The position numbers and the translations under genes are program-made. From assembly GCF_000721075.1 (NCBI RefSeq), contig NZ_JOEQ01000013.1, positions 123,372 to 187,371 of the forward strand: a DNA stretch of 64,000 nt. The letters are read 5' to 3'. The notes under the pieces are model-generated. The model did no database searches. It was given only the letters and a program-made list of their open reading frames with translations, and had not been told where the DNA came from. The stretch's first letter is position 1, and every line of letters starts with the position of its first letter. The stretch comes from Streptosporangium amethystogenes (lineage in GTDB: Bacteria; Actinomycetota; Actinomycetes; Streptosporangiales; Streptosporangiaceae). Shown here piece after piece: positions 1-7,563 of this stretch.

Positions 1-47
1 GGTAACTGGAACGGGCCATGACACCATACATGCCCATTGAGAAAGTT

Positions 48-60
48 TGCCCACTGGGCA
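48..60. promoter_or_regulatory. Palindrome upstream of TetR gene
   Basis: TGCCCA-C-TGGGCA is a perfect inverted repeat (6-bp arms, 1-bp centre); a half-site TGCCCA also lies at 31-36. It sits 45 bp before the start codon of the TetR gene, a usual place for an autoregulatory operator. It could also serve a divergent gene outside the window. Seen directly; operator role inferred. Confidence 0.5.
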
Positions 61-92
61 TATATGGAGTCAGGCGTTAGGCTGTCCGTGTT

Positions 93-689
93 ATGCAGAT
101 CACAATGGGGTTGCGCGAGCGCAAGAAGGCCGAGACGCGGCAGGCGGTTCACGAGGCCGCGCTACGGCTGGCCGTGGAGCACGGCCTGGACCACGTCACC
201 GTCGAGGCCATCGCCGATGCCGCCAACATCTCGCGGCGAACCTTCTCCAACTACTTCGCCGGCAAGGAGGACGCCCTCCTCTACGGCGACGAGCAGCGCG
301 TCCGCCTGCTGCTTGAGCGGGTCCGCACCCGCCCCGCCGAGGAATCGGCCTGGCGGGCGCTGCGCGGAGCGGTACACGATCGCTACTGCGGAGGAAGCGG
401 GCCGGAGAGGGAGTGGGTGGTCCGCGCCAGACTCGCCAAGAGGCACCCCTCGCTCCTGGCCAGGCAGCTGGCCAACCACGCCAACCTCGAACGCGAGCTC
501 GCCCAGGTCATCGCGGAGCGCGGCGGCGAATCCACGATCGGTACCCGAGCCCAGGTGATGGCGGCCGCCTTCCTGGTCGCGCTGCGCATCGGCACGCACA
601 TGTGGACCGACGAGCACGAGACCCGGCCCCTGTGCGAGGTCCTGGACGACGTCCTGGACGAGATGGCCCAGCCCTTCGACCGGAAGTGA
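93..689 (+). CDS. TetR-family transcriptional regulator
   Basis: A 198-residue one-domain regulator. Residues about 8-60 form the TetR helix-turn-helix, starting with the common lead RERKKAETRQ and with recognition-helix residues ISRRTFSNYF. The rest is an all-helical ligand domain with no recognisable ligand signature. An alternative ATG lies four codons in (105). Neither start has a clear ribosome binding site, so a leaderless or short-leader message is possible. The palindrome at 48-60 probably is its operator. Its target is unknown, since the gene to its left is outside the window and the downstream fluoride operon runs the other way. TetR assignment is firm; the regulon is not known. Confidence 0.9.
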   Translation: MQITMGLRERKKAETRQAVHEAALRLAVEHGLDHVTVEAIADAANISRRTFSNYFAGKEDALLYGDEQRVRLLLERVRTRPAEESAWRALRGAVHDRYCGGSGPEREWVVRARLAKRHPSLLARQLANHANLERELAQVIAERGGESTIGTRAQVMAAAFLVALRIGTHMWTDEHETRPLCEVLDDVLDEMAQPFDRK

Positions 690-764
690 AGCGCACCGCT
701 CCCGAAGACCCGGCCGTCGACGGGGCCACCCGTACGGAGTTCCCCGGCTCTTCGCGCGGCCGGC

Positions 765-1139
765 TCACCCGAAGATCGTCTGTGCGAGGGTGAGACCGGC
801 GAACACCGCTCCCAGGCCGGCGACGATCGAGGCGACGACGTTGGCGACGGCGAAGAACACCGCACCGGTCTCGGCCAGCCTCAGCGTCTCGTAGGAGAAC
901 GTCGAGTACGTGGTCAGCGCCCCGCAGAAGCCGATGCCCAGCAGCGACCACATGCCGGTGCCCACCGCCCCGGACAGCGCGGCCCCGGCCAGGACACCCA
1001 GGATCAGCGAGCCGACCACGTTGACCGTGAAGGTGCCCCAGGGGAAGACCGTGTCGTGGCGTGCCTGCACGGCCCGGTCGGTCAGATAGCGCAACGGCGC
1101 GCCGACCGCGCCACCGATCAGCACCGGCAGCCAGTTCAC
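765..1139 (-). CDS. crcB: Fluoride channel FluC/CrcB (second of pair)
   Basis: A 124-residue membrane protein with four predicted helices. It has the CrcB/FluC signatures: [10 protein letters not shown] at the N-terminus, [10 protein letters not shown] in helix 2 and [12 protein letters not shown] around the pore break. Fluc proteins work as antiparallel dimers that export fluoride passively. In many Gram-positive bacteria two adjacent copies make a heterodimer, and the second copy here fits that. The start is GTG at 1139, overlapping the TGA of the upstream DUF190 gene (GTGA), so translation is coupled. It is the last gene of a three-gene operon and ends convergent with the TetR gene. Confidence 0.92.
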   Translation of the reverse strand: MNWLPVLIGGAVGAPLRYLTDRAVQARHDTVFPWGTFTVNVVGSLILGVLAGAALSGAVGTGMWSLLGIGFCGALTTYSTFSYETLRLAETGAVFFAVANVVASIVAGLGAVFAGLTLAQTIFG

Positions 1140-1477
1140 TTCGCCCGCCCGCCGCGGGGGCGAACGACCTCGACCTCGTCCAGAACGGCCAGGCTCTCGG
1201 TGAGCAGGTCGTCCAGCCGGGGCAGGAAACCGCGGATCCGCTCCTCGGTATCGATGATCACGATGATCACCGGCAGGTCGTCGGTCATCGACAGCAACCG
1301 GGTGGTGTGCACGACCGAGGTGGCTCCGAAACCCTCCACCCCGTGGAAGACCGATGCCCCGGCCAGCCCGGCGGCATGGGCGCGGTGCACGATCTCGCTG
1401 TACAGAGGGCGGTGGTGCCAGGTGTCGGTGTCGTCGACGAAGATCGTCAACCGCAGCGCCCGTCCAGGCGAGATCAT
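1136..1477 (-). CDS. DUF190 family protein of fluoride operon
   Basis: A 113-residue cytoplasmic protein of the DUF190 family, a small ferredoxin-like/PII-like fold often encoded beside crcB. Visible features are a first strand RLTIFVDD, a central [12 protein letters not shown] loop and a hydrophobic strand [12 protein letters not shown]. Its start ATG overlaps the stop of the first FluC gene (ATGA) and its stop overlaps the start of the second (GTGA). The three genes are therefore one translational unit. A role in sensing or modulating fluoride export is inferred only from this context; the family has no proven biochemical function that I can name. Confidence 0.88.
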   Translation of the reverse strand: MISPGRALRLTIFVDDTDTWHHRPLYSEIVHRAHAAGLAGASVFHGVEGFGATSVVHTTRLLSMTDDLPVIIVIIDTEERIRGFLPRLDDLLTESLAVLDEVEVVRPRGGRAK

Positions 1478-1956
1478 CGCGCCCTCCTCGCTGTCGGCAC
1501 CAGGAGCCGGCGGGTGGTCCACGCGCCGGTGACCACCGCGGCCAGGGCCGCCAGGACCGTCGCCGCCAGGTAACCGAGCGCCAGGCCGGTCCTGCCGCCG
1601 GAGACCAGGCGCTCGATGTCCAGGCAGTAGGTGGAGAAGGTGGTGAACCCGCCCAGCACTCCGGTGGCGAGGAACGGCCGCACCCAGGCCGGTGCCGTCC
1701 ACACCTCGGTCAGCGCCACCAGCAGGGCCCCGATCAGCAGGCAGCCCGCCGCGTTGACGCAGAACGTGGTCCACGGGAAGGAGCCGGCCGCGGTCGGCCA
1801 CAGCAGGGCGGCGCCGTAACGGCCGCCCGTGCCGATCGCGCCACCGGCGGCGATCACCGCCAGGACACCGTGGTGCGAGCGACGCGGCCCGGAGGGGGCG
1901 ACGCCGGGGTCGGCGGGCTCGGTCACTGTCTCGACCCTCGTCCGTTTCGAGCGCAT
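1474..1956 (-). CDS. crcB: Fluoride channel FluC/CrcB (first of pair)
   Basis: A 160-residue FluC homologue with [30 protein letters not shown] and [12 protein letters not shown], matching the helix-1, helix-2 and pore-loop signatures of the family. I start it at ATG 1956 (MRSKRTRVE); the frame stays open to 2073 but the added arginine/proline-rich part has no family counterpart. An N-terminal stretch of about 28 residues before the first helix is longer than usual. As first gene of the fluC-DUF190-fluC operon it is expected to form the heterodimer partner of the downstream copy. Nothing obvious matches the fluoride riboswitch consensus in the leader (1957-2200). Confidence 0.9.
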   Translation of the reverse strand: MRSKRTRVETVTEPADPGVAPSGPRRSHHGVLAVIAAGGAIGTGGRYGAALLWPTAAGSFPWTTFCVNAAGCLLIGALLVALTEVWTAPAWVRPFLATGVLGGFTTFSTYCLDIERLVSGGRTGLALGYLAATVLAALAAVVTGAWTTRRLLVPTARRAR

Positions 1957-2222
1957 GCCTCTCCCTACGCGTGGTGGACGCCCGGCATGACCGCGGACAC
2001 GACCTGTCGCGAGTAGGGACCGTTGGCGGCAGCGGGGTGCCACGCCTCGGGGACGGGCGGGCCGCACCGGCACGGACTATCGGCCCTGCCCAGCCTAGCG
2101 CGATCATGTCCCGATCACCGTCACCGCCGCTCAAAACACCGCGCGGCAGAACCGCCGGCCGCCGAAGGTATCCGATAACAGGATTGAAGCCCCATAGGCC
2201 ACAATAATCGCCGGAGGTGGTG

Positions 2223-3137
2223 ATGGTGATGCGGCGCGGGGTCGCGGCGATCCTGATCTCGGCGGCGGCGTTCGGGCTCATGCCCGTCTTCGCCTCCTTC
2301 GCGTACCACGCGGGGATGTCGGTGACGACGCTCCTCATGCTGCGGTTCGCGATCGCGTCGGCGCTGTTCCTGGGATGGCTGGGAGCGCGCGGCAGGCTCG
2401 GCCGGCTGACCGGACGGCAGTGGGCGACCCTCGCGCTGCTGGGCGGCGGCATGTACGCGGCCCAGTCGCTGCTGTACTTCACCGCGGTCCAGCGCATCTC
2501 GCCGGCCCTCGCCGTACTGCTGCTGTACCTGTATCCGGCGCTCGTGTCCGTCCTGTCGGCGGTGGTGGAGCGCACTCGCATGAGCTGGACCGTCGCCGGG
2601 CCGATCCTGGTGTCACTGGCCGGGCTGACCCTGGTGGTGGGCCGCCTGGACAGCGGCCTCGACGTTCCCGGCCTGCTCGCGGCGGCCGGGGCCGCCGTGG
2701 CCTACGCCCTGTACATCATCGTGGGCAGCCGGGTCTCCGCCTCGCTGTCCCCCTCGGTCACCACGGCCTACCTGTCGATGTTCGCCACCGGCTCGTTCGC
2801 GCTGCTCGGGCTGGTATCGGGCGGGCTGGATCTCGGCTTCGCGCCGGCGGGCTGGGTCTGGGTGACGGCGGTGGCGCTCGTGTCGACGGTGCTCGCGATC
2901 GCCCTGTTCTTCGTCGGGGCCACGGCGCTCGGCCCGGTACGCGCCTCGATTCTCAGCATGCTGGAGCCCGTCGTGACGGTGCTCGCCACCTGGCTGCTGC
3001 TGGGCGGGACCCTGACCTGGCAGCAGTTCGCGGGGGGCGCGGTGGTGCTGGCCGGCGCCCTCTGGGGCATCCTGGCGAGCTCGGCCCGCGGCACCTCCCC
3101 GGCCGCGGAGGAGACCGTCGCGGAGGCATCCTCCTAG
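2223..3137 (+). CDS. EamA/DMT-family transporter
   Basis: A 304-residue inner-membrane protein with ten predicted helices in two EamA repeats, the usual layout of drug/metabolite transporters of the RhaT/YdcZ type. Examples are the first helix [19 protein letters not shown] and the last [12 protein letters not shown]. Substrate cannot be told. I choose ATG 2223, six bases after GGAGG; GTG 2217, GTG 2220 and ATG 2229 are alternatives in the same frame. The stop codon TAG at 3135-3137 is made by the left end of an IS630-like remnant, so the hydrophilic C-terminal tail may once have been different. Divergent from the fluoride operon. Confidence 0.9.
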   Translation: MVMRRGVAAILISAAAFGLMPVFASFAYHAGMSVTTLLMLRFAIASALFLGWLGARGRLGRLTGRQWATLALLGGGMYAAQSLLYFTAVQRISPALAVLLLYLYPALVSVLSAVVERTRMSWTVAGPILVSLAGLTLVVGRLDSGLDVPGLLAAAGAAVAYALYIIVGSRVSASLSPSVTTAYLSMFATGSFALLGLVSGGLDLGFAPAGWVWVTAVALVSTVLAIALFFVGATALGPVRASILSMLEPVVTVLATWLLLGGTLTWQQFAGGAVVLAGALWGILASSARGTSPAAEETVAEASS

Positions 3138-3417
3138 TGTGCCGCGCCAGAAATCCGCTGTAGATATCGGGCGAGTGAATCGAGGATCTCTTCGGCGCCG
3201 CCACTTGCCCACCGCGCTGACATGGACCCGCAACTCGGCGGTCACCTCGACATTCGACCGGCCCTCCGCGCACGCAAGCGCGATCTTCGACCGCCGCGCC
3301 CGGCGCACCGGCGGCTCCCGCTCCCACCCCGTCAGCTTGACCTAGGCCGTGGACCGTCCGGTCCTTGCCACCCAGGCATTCCAAATTTCTAAGCCGAATT
3401 TCTGGCGCAGCACACTA
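3135..3417 (-). mobile_element. IS630-family remnant with terminal inverted repeats
   Basis: A 283-bp segment bounded by near-identical inverted repeats: left TAGTGTGCCGCGCCAGAAAT and right (complement) TAGTGTGCTGCGCCAGAAAT, each starting with the TA dinucleotide that IS630/Tc1 elements target. Inside, the minus strand keeps about 50 residues of a transposase N-terminal helix-turn-helix (near 3185-3345: RRARRSKIALACAEG, then EVTAELRV and VGKWRRR). The catalytic DDE part is gone, so the element cannot move by itself. It lies exactly between two convergent genes and ends both of them with its TAG. Family by terminal repeats, TA target and HTH text; confident that it is a remnant. Confidence 0.8.
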
Positions 3418-4548
3418 GTGGTTGTCGGCGGTGGCGAAGTCGGGTAGCTCGGTGGACAGCAGCTCGTCGGCGGCGCCGTCGAGGAGCTGGGCCATCTCCG
3501 TGGAGCGGGGAAGCATGGTCTTCTCGTAGGCGTGGACGGCTTCGTCGATGGTGTCGTGGTGGGCGATGGCGAGGGCGAGTTCGCATGCGTCCAGCATGGC
3601 GAGGTTGACGCCGACGCCGAGCGGGGGCATGAGGTGGGCGGCGTCGCCGAGCAGGGTCACCGTGGGACTGTGCTCCCAGGCGTGTGGGACGGGCAGGGCG
3701 AAGATCGGACGGTCGACGTAGGGGCCGTCGTTGTCGGTGATCAGCCGGCGCAGGCGGGGCGACCAGTCGCGGTAGCGCTCCATGAGGAGGGCGCGGATGC
3801 CGTCGGTGGCCTGAGGGGTGAGACCGCTGGCGGTGATCCAGTCGGCCGGGACGCGCTGGATGATGTAGACGCGGATGTGGTCGCCGTTGTTGCGCTGGGC
3901 GAACAGGCCACGGTCGCCGTCGGCTGCGGCGGCGCCGCCCTGGCCGACGAGCTCGGCGATGTCGGGGTGCTGGGTCGCGACATCGTGGAACCAGGCTTCC
4001 AGGAAGCTCACGCCGCTGTAGCGGGGAGTGGCCTGGGAGACGGCGCGGCGGACCTTGGACCAGGCGCCGTCGGCGCCGACGACGAGGTCGGCTTCGATGG
4101 TGGCGCCGCCCGTGAAGTGCAGCTGTCGGGGGCCTTCGGCGGGGCCGCTGACGGCCTGCAGGGCGTGGCCCCAGCGCACGGTGCCGGGCTGAAGCGAGTC
4201 GAGCAGCAGGTCGCGCAGCTGGCCGCGGTCGATTTCCGGTTTGAACCGCTCGCCCTGCTCGGGGACGTGGTGGAAGAGGATCGTGCCGGCCGGGTCCATC
4301 TGGCGCATCTCCTGGCCCTCGGGCCGGGCCAGTTGGAAGAACTCCTCCAGGAGGCCGGCTTCGCGTAGAGCGATCTGGCCGTTGTCGGCGTGCAGGTCGA
4401 GGGTGCCGCCCTGGTCGCGGGCGACGGGGCCGGCGTCGCGGTCGTAGACGGCGGCGGTGATGCCGTGCTGCTGGAGGATGCGAGCGCAGATCAGGCCGCC
4501 GGGGCCGGCTCCGATGATGGCGATGCGGGGTGTCGGAGTGGTGTTCAT
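3415..4548 (-). CDS. FAD-dependent monooxygenase (TetX/PHBH-like)
   Basis: A 377-residue class A flavoprotein monooxygenase. The N-terminal Rossmann motif IAIIGAGPGGL binds the FAD ADP moiety, a middle DG-type motif is VVGADGAWSKVRR, and GDAAHLMPPLGVGVN near residue 300 contacts the FAD pyrophosphate. Such enzymes hydroxylate aromatic or polyketide-like compounds; the closest general type is TetX-like. Start ATG 4548 was chosen because the Rossmann strand begins ten residues later; the frame extends upstream without homology. It is divergent from a TetR gene across an AT-rich spacer with an operator-like dyad. Its TAG stop is formed by the IS630-like remnant. Confidence 0.9.
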   Translation of the reverse strand: MNTTPTPRIAIIGAGPGGLICARILQQHGITAAVYDRDAGPVARDQGGTLDLHADNGQIALREAGLLEEFFQLARPEGQEMRQMDPAGTILFHHVPEQGERFKPEIDRGQLRDLLLDSLQPGTVRWGHALQAVSGPAEGPRQLHFTGGATIEADLVVGADGAWSKVRRAVSQATPRYSGVSFLEAWFHDVATQHPDIAELVGQGGAAAADGDRGLFAQRNNGDHIRVYIIQRVPADWITASGLTPQATDGIRALLMERYRDWSPRLRRLITDNDGPYVDRPIFALPVPHAWEHSPTVTLLGDAAHLMPPLGVGVNLAMLDACELALAIAHHDTIDEAVHAYEKTMLPRSTEMAQLLDGAADELLSTELPDFATADNH

Positions 4549-4705
4549 GATGGTGCTCCGTTCGTTCCGTGCGGCAGTGCTGTGACTGCCGCGCTGAAGG
4601 GGTGCCCGGGTCAGGGGGATGGCGGGGCCTCGCCGAGAAAAAGGGCGGCCGGGCGGTGCCTCGGAACCGCCGCTCCAAGAAAACACACCAACTCAATAAG
4701 TGCAA

Positions 4706-4725
4706 CAACTTAATTTTTGAAGTTG
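4706..4725. promoter_or_regulatory. Probable TetR operator in divergent promoter region
   Basis: CAACTT and AAGTTG form an inverted repeat with an 8-bp AT-rich centre, in a strikingly AT-rich strip (about 4690-4735) between the divergent monooxygenase and TetR genes. Further half-sites (CCAACT at 4688-4693, AGTTGG at 4721-4726) flank it. This is where a shared TetR operator would be expected. Confidence 0.6.
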
Positions 4726-4751
4726 GTCAATAAATGAGGTAGGGTGCCGGT

Positions 4752-5366
4752 ATGCCCAGCCCCACGACCGACACTGCGACAGGCCCCTCTCCCGCGCCGG
4801 TGGGGCGCCGCGAGCGCAAGAAGGCCGCCACCCGCCAGGCCATCGCCGACGCCGCGCTGCGCCTGTTCCTGGAGCGCGGCTACGACGAGGTCGGCATTCG
4901 TGAGATCGCGGACGCCGCCGACGTGTCCACCACCACGCTGTTCAAGCACTTCCCGGTCAAGGAAGCCCTCGTCTTCGACGAGGACTCCGGCCAGGAGACC
5001 CGCCTGCTCGCCGCCGTCCGGGAGCGGCCCAAGGGCCAGTCCATCCCCGCCGCGCTGCGCGAACACGCCCTGACCACCCGGCTGGCCGCCGCCGACAGCG
5101 ACGCCGGCTTCACCGCCTTCACCAACCTGGTGGCCAGTACCCCCGCGCTGCGCGACTACGCCCAGAACATGTGGCTGCGCCACACTGCCGCACTCGCTCA
5201 GGCCATCGCCGAGGAGAGCGGCCTCGCCGCGGGCGACCCCATCTGCGCCGCCCTGGCCCACTTTGCCCTCGAAGCCCCCCGAGCGGCCTACGCCCACGAC
5301 AACCCCCGCAAGGCCATCACCCGGGCCTTCGACCTCCTGGAACACGGCTGGAGCGCGCTCACCTAG
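4752..5366 (+). CDS. TetR-family regulator of the FAD monooxygenase
   Basis: A 204-residue TetR protein. After a proline-rich leader of about 17 residues, the helix-turn-helix spans residues 20-65 (RRERKKAATRQ, recognition region VSTTTLFKHF). The C-terminal part ends LDLLEHGWSAL as in the TetR_C 17-type repressors. A GAGGTAGGG sequence precedes ATG 4752. It is transcribed away from the monooxygenase gene and probably represses that gene and itself through the dyad at 4706-4725, being released by the enzyme's substrate or a related compound. Family firm; target inferred from the divergent arrangement. Confidence 0.9.
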   Translation: MPSPTTDTATGPSPAPVGRRERKKAATRQAIADAALRLFLERGYDEVGIREIADAADVSTTTLFKHFPVKEALVFDEDSGQETRLLAAVRERPKGQSIPAALREHALTTRLAAADSDAGFTAFTNLVASTPALRDYAQNMWLRHTAALAQAIAEESGLAAGDPICAALAHFALEAPRAAYAHDNPRKAITRAFDLLEHGWSALT

Positions 5367-5479
5367 ATCAAGGCGTGAGCAAGCGTGGCGCGCGTCCGGG
5401 CGGCCCTCACCGCACCGGGCCACCTGGAAGATCACTGAAGATCTTGCGTTCTGGCCTCACGTCTGAGGGCGCGGGGTGA

Positions 5480-5740
5480 ATGGGCTGGGGAGCTGGTTGG
5501 GCCGGATGTGTGGGTCACCTGCCGAGAACTGCTCCCGGCCGGGAGCATGTTCGCGTTCATGGCCGAGCACCGCGAGGCGTTGTTTCCGGCAGAGATGTTC
5601 GCCGACATGTACTCCTCGACGAACGGGCGGCCGAGTATGCCGCCGCAGATACTCGCCGCGACGGTCGTCCTGCAGAGCCTGCACGGGCTGTCGGACTTCG
5701 AGACGCTCCAGAAGCTGCACTGCGACCTGCGGCGGTGTCT
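5480..5740 (+). pseudogene. IS1182-family transposase fragment (N-terminal part)
   Basis: In the frame read from about 5484 the product contains VTCRELLPAGSMFAF, MAEHREALFPAEMF and PPQILAATVVLQSLHGLSDFE. This is the conserved N-terminal segment of IS1182-type transposases. Similarity stops near CDLR (about 5736) and the DDE catalytic region is missing. No stop codon breaks the piece; it simply runs into unrelated sequence. It is therefore a dead fragment, sitting just before a broken M23 peptidase gene, which suggests a past insertion and deletion here. Confidence 0.75.
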
Positions 5741-5813
5741 GGACCGTGGCGGCCTCCCCGCTCCGGTCTCCGAGCCGCTGGAAGATCAGCAAAGAGCGCT
5801 GGAAAGGATCCGC

Positions 5814-6310
5814 ATGAGACTCAACGGGGTACTCACGGCGGGGTTCGCCCTGCTACTCGGTCTGGCCGGCGGCGCCGTCACGGCACCGGCGACCGGTGCC
5901 GTGACGGCGCCGGTCGCCGGTCGCCGGTGCGACGGCACCGGGGGACCCGGTGCCGGCCAACAGCGCGGCGGACCCCGCGCCGAGTAACGAGATGAGCATC
6001 CTGGCGACCAACTTCCAGCTGCCCTTCCCCTGCGGACACGCCTGGACGGGCAACTCCAGCGCCGGCAGCGCGCACCAGTCATGGGAGATCGACTTCAACC
6101 GGGGCAGTAGCGCCGACGCCGACCTGGGCGACACCGTGGTCGCCGCGGCGGGCACGGTCTCCGTCTCCGCCCACCGGGGATCGACCAACGGCTTCGGAAA
6201 CCGGGTCAAGATCGACCACGGCAGTGGCTGGTCCACCTACTACGCGCACCTGAACTCGCGCTCGGTGAGCGCGGGCGCCGCTGTCTCCCAGGGCCAGAAG
6301 ATCGCCAGAT
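5814..6310 (+). pseudogene. M23 (LytM) peptidase, frameshifted and 3'-truncated
   Basis: An ATG at 5814 opens a signal peptide (LTAGFALLLGLAGGAV), but the frame then passes through a GC-rich repeat (about 5880-5945, units like CACCGGCGACCGGTGCC) and runs to a stop at 5987 with no enzyme domain. The LytM domain continues in the +1 frame from about 5950: FQLPFPCGHAWTG, the zinc-ligand part SWEIDF, then HGSGWSTYYAHLNSRSV and QGQKIA. It stops abruptly at about 6305, where the C-terminal PHLHFE part expected of M23 enzymes is missing and the end of the next, convergent gene begins. A cell-wall hydrolase gene was thus damaged twice: by slippage in the repeat and by loss of its end. Confidence 0.75.
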
Positions 6311-7197
6311 CAGATCCTGGCGTTCCGACGCAGGATGTCGATGGCCCGGACCGTGATGTGGCCCCGCCAGTCGAGGGAGCCCGCGGGCGAGATCCTGGCG
6401 TAGTCGACGGTCCAGCCGCCGTCGTCCTGTTGCAGACCGGCCAGGCGGTCGAGGTCGGCGGAGATCACTTCGGGGGCGAACAACTCCCGCGCCGGCCCGC
6501 CGGGGTAGGGGGCGAAGTCGAGCGGATGCAGCGTCTCCTCCTCGGTACCGCCCTCGACGCGCAGCCGGCCGTCGGCGGGAAGGTACTTGCCGAGGCGACG
6601 CAGGAGGTCGGCCGCCTCGGGCAGGCGACCGTGCACGACGTCCAGGAACCGCACCGCGAAGGCCAGTACGTACGCGGAGGGCGCCGCCTCGATCGCCTCG
6701 ATCTCGGTCAGGCAGTATCCGGTGGCCCGCTCCAGCCAGGAATGGGCGGCCACGGCGGAGTCATGGACGGCGACGCGGTGCGCGACGGCTGCGGACACCG
6801 CGGTGATCTGCAACGACGACACCGAGGAGTCGGCATGCCGCCACCAGGGGGCGCAACCGGCGGTGCCGGTCAGCGGCAACACGAACGGCAGGCCTCCGTC
6901 GGGCAGGGACACCGACTCCAGCCAGTCGCACAGCGCCACGGCCTGCGGCGCGGCGGCAGGGGTGATGTCCTCGAACACCTCGAAGGCGTGCGCCGCGGCC
7001 CCGGTCTGGCTCTCGCTGGAGCGCAGGTCGGGCTCCAGACCCCAGCCGTAGCCGCCGTCGGGGTTGCGATAGCCGTCCAGGGCGGCCAGTGCGGCGGCGG
7101 GGCCCGCCTGGCCCATCAGCACCTCAAAACGGCGGCGGTCCAAGACACGCGCGTGCGTGGCCATGAAAGCGCCCGCCGCGGCAAGATCGACGTTCAT
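6310..7197 (-). CDS. Terpenoid-cyclase/prenyltransferase toroid-fold protein
   Basis: A 295-residue soluble protein with repeat motifs of the alpha-alpha toroid seen in squalene cyclases and protein prenyltransferases: DGGYGWGLEPDLRS near residue 32, SLPDGGLPF near 100 and QQDDGGWTVDY near 265. These are QW-like turns between helix pairs. No DXDD or DDXXD catalytic motif is seen, so it need not be a terpene cyclase. Similar short toroid proteins are common and uncharacterised in actinomycetes. ATG 7197 is chosen because upstream frame-open sequence is not protein-like. Its 3' end abuts the truncated M23 gene. Confidence 0.65.
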   Translation of the reverse strand: MNVDLAAAGAFMATHARVLDRRRFEVLMGQAGPAAALAALDGYRNPDGGYGWGLEPDLRSSESQTGAAAHAFEVFEDITPAAAPQAVALCDWLESVSLPDGGLPFVLPLTGTAGCAPWWRHADSSVSSLQITAVSAAVAHRVAVHDSAVAAHSWLERATGYCLTEIEAIEAAPSAYVLAFAVRFLDVVHGRLPEAADLLRRLGKYLPADGRLRVEGGTEEETLHPLDFAPYPGGPARELFAPEVISADLDRLAGLQQDDGGWTVDYARISPAGSLDWRGHITVRAIDILRRNARI

Positions 7198-7395
7198 CCG
7201 ACTTCTCCCGGTGTGCGAATGGCGGTGAAACGGGAGAACGGGCCTGTGCGGGTCGGCCCCCGGTTCCCGCCATGAGTGGCGAATCAGGCATTCATCCTGC
7301 TCCGGCCGCCGGGCCGGCGTCTTGCAGGAATCGGCCATCGGGGCGACACGTGGGCGGGGTCCGCTCACCTGCTGTTCCGGCTCAACATAATGTGT

Positions 7396-7423
7396 TTGCA
7401 CCGCTCTCCGGCTCGGATAGTGT
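7396..7423 (+). promoter_or_regulatory. Sigma-70-type promoter for methyltransferase leader
   Basis: TTGCAC (7396-7401), a 16-bp spacer and TAGTGT (7418-7423) make a good vegetative promoter, with an AT-rich ACATAATGTG patch just upstream. Transcription would begin near 7430, giving a leader of about 130 nt before the GTG at 7564. Confidence 0.55.
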
Positions 7424-7429
7424 TGCCGT

Positions 7430-7563
7430 CTCCAGCAATGGACCTATCGAGGAGGTGAGACCCATTACCGCTGTGTCAGGTCGGGTGCTCTCATCTCACG
7501 GCCGTGCGGTTCACCGGGCATAGGTGACCGGGAGAGCACCCTTCGGCATCCCGAAAGGCTCTC
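7430..7563 (+). promoter_or_regulatory. Structured 5' leader with nested hairpins and short ORFs
   Basis: The leader contains GGGTGCTCTC (7483-7492) and its perfect complement GAGAGCACCC (7532-7541), enclosing a second helix CGGTTCACC / GGTGACCG (about 7507-7530). A third small hairpin around CTTCGG-CATC-CCGAAAG (about 7541-7557) lies directly before the start codon. A strong Shine-Dalgarno GAGGAGG (7449-7455) sits far from the methyltransferase start and seems to serve the short ORFs in the leader. This architecture is what one expects of ribosome-mediated attenuation, in which stalling in the leader ORF changes RNA folding. Seen directly; mechanism inferred. Confidence 0.55.
7455..7523 (+). 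CDS. Leader peptide ORF (22 codons)
   Basis: GTG 7455 opens a 22-codon ORF ending at TAG 7521-7523; the product reads VRPITAVSG then RVLSSHGRAVHRA. A six-codon ORF (ATG 7438, MDLSRR) stops at TGA overlapping this GTG. Alternatively the SD GAGGAGG is spaced 8 nt from an in-frame ATT at 7464, which could act as a rare start. The ORF spans the 5' arm of the main hairpin and stops inside its loop, so translating ribosomes would open that helix. Too short for homology; inferred as regulatory. Confidence 0.4.
   Translation: MRPITAVSGRVLSSHGRAVHRA

Noticed and set aside
1957..2216. Fluoride (crcB) riboswitch before the FluC operon
   Set aside because: I looked for the GGNGATGG...CTGATGA...CCTAC pattern on the minus strand and found only loose, scattered resemblance. 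A covariance search (Rfam crcB model) would decide.
5424..5788. CTGGAAGATCA at 5424-5434 and again at 5778-5788 as IS1182 ends
   Set aside because: Same orientation, only 11 bp, and no matching inverted terminal repeat; not enough to define element borders.
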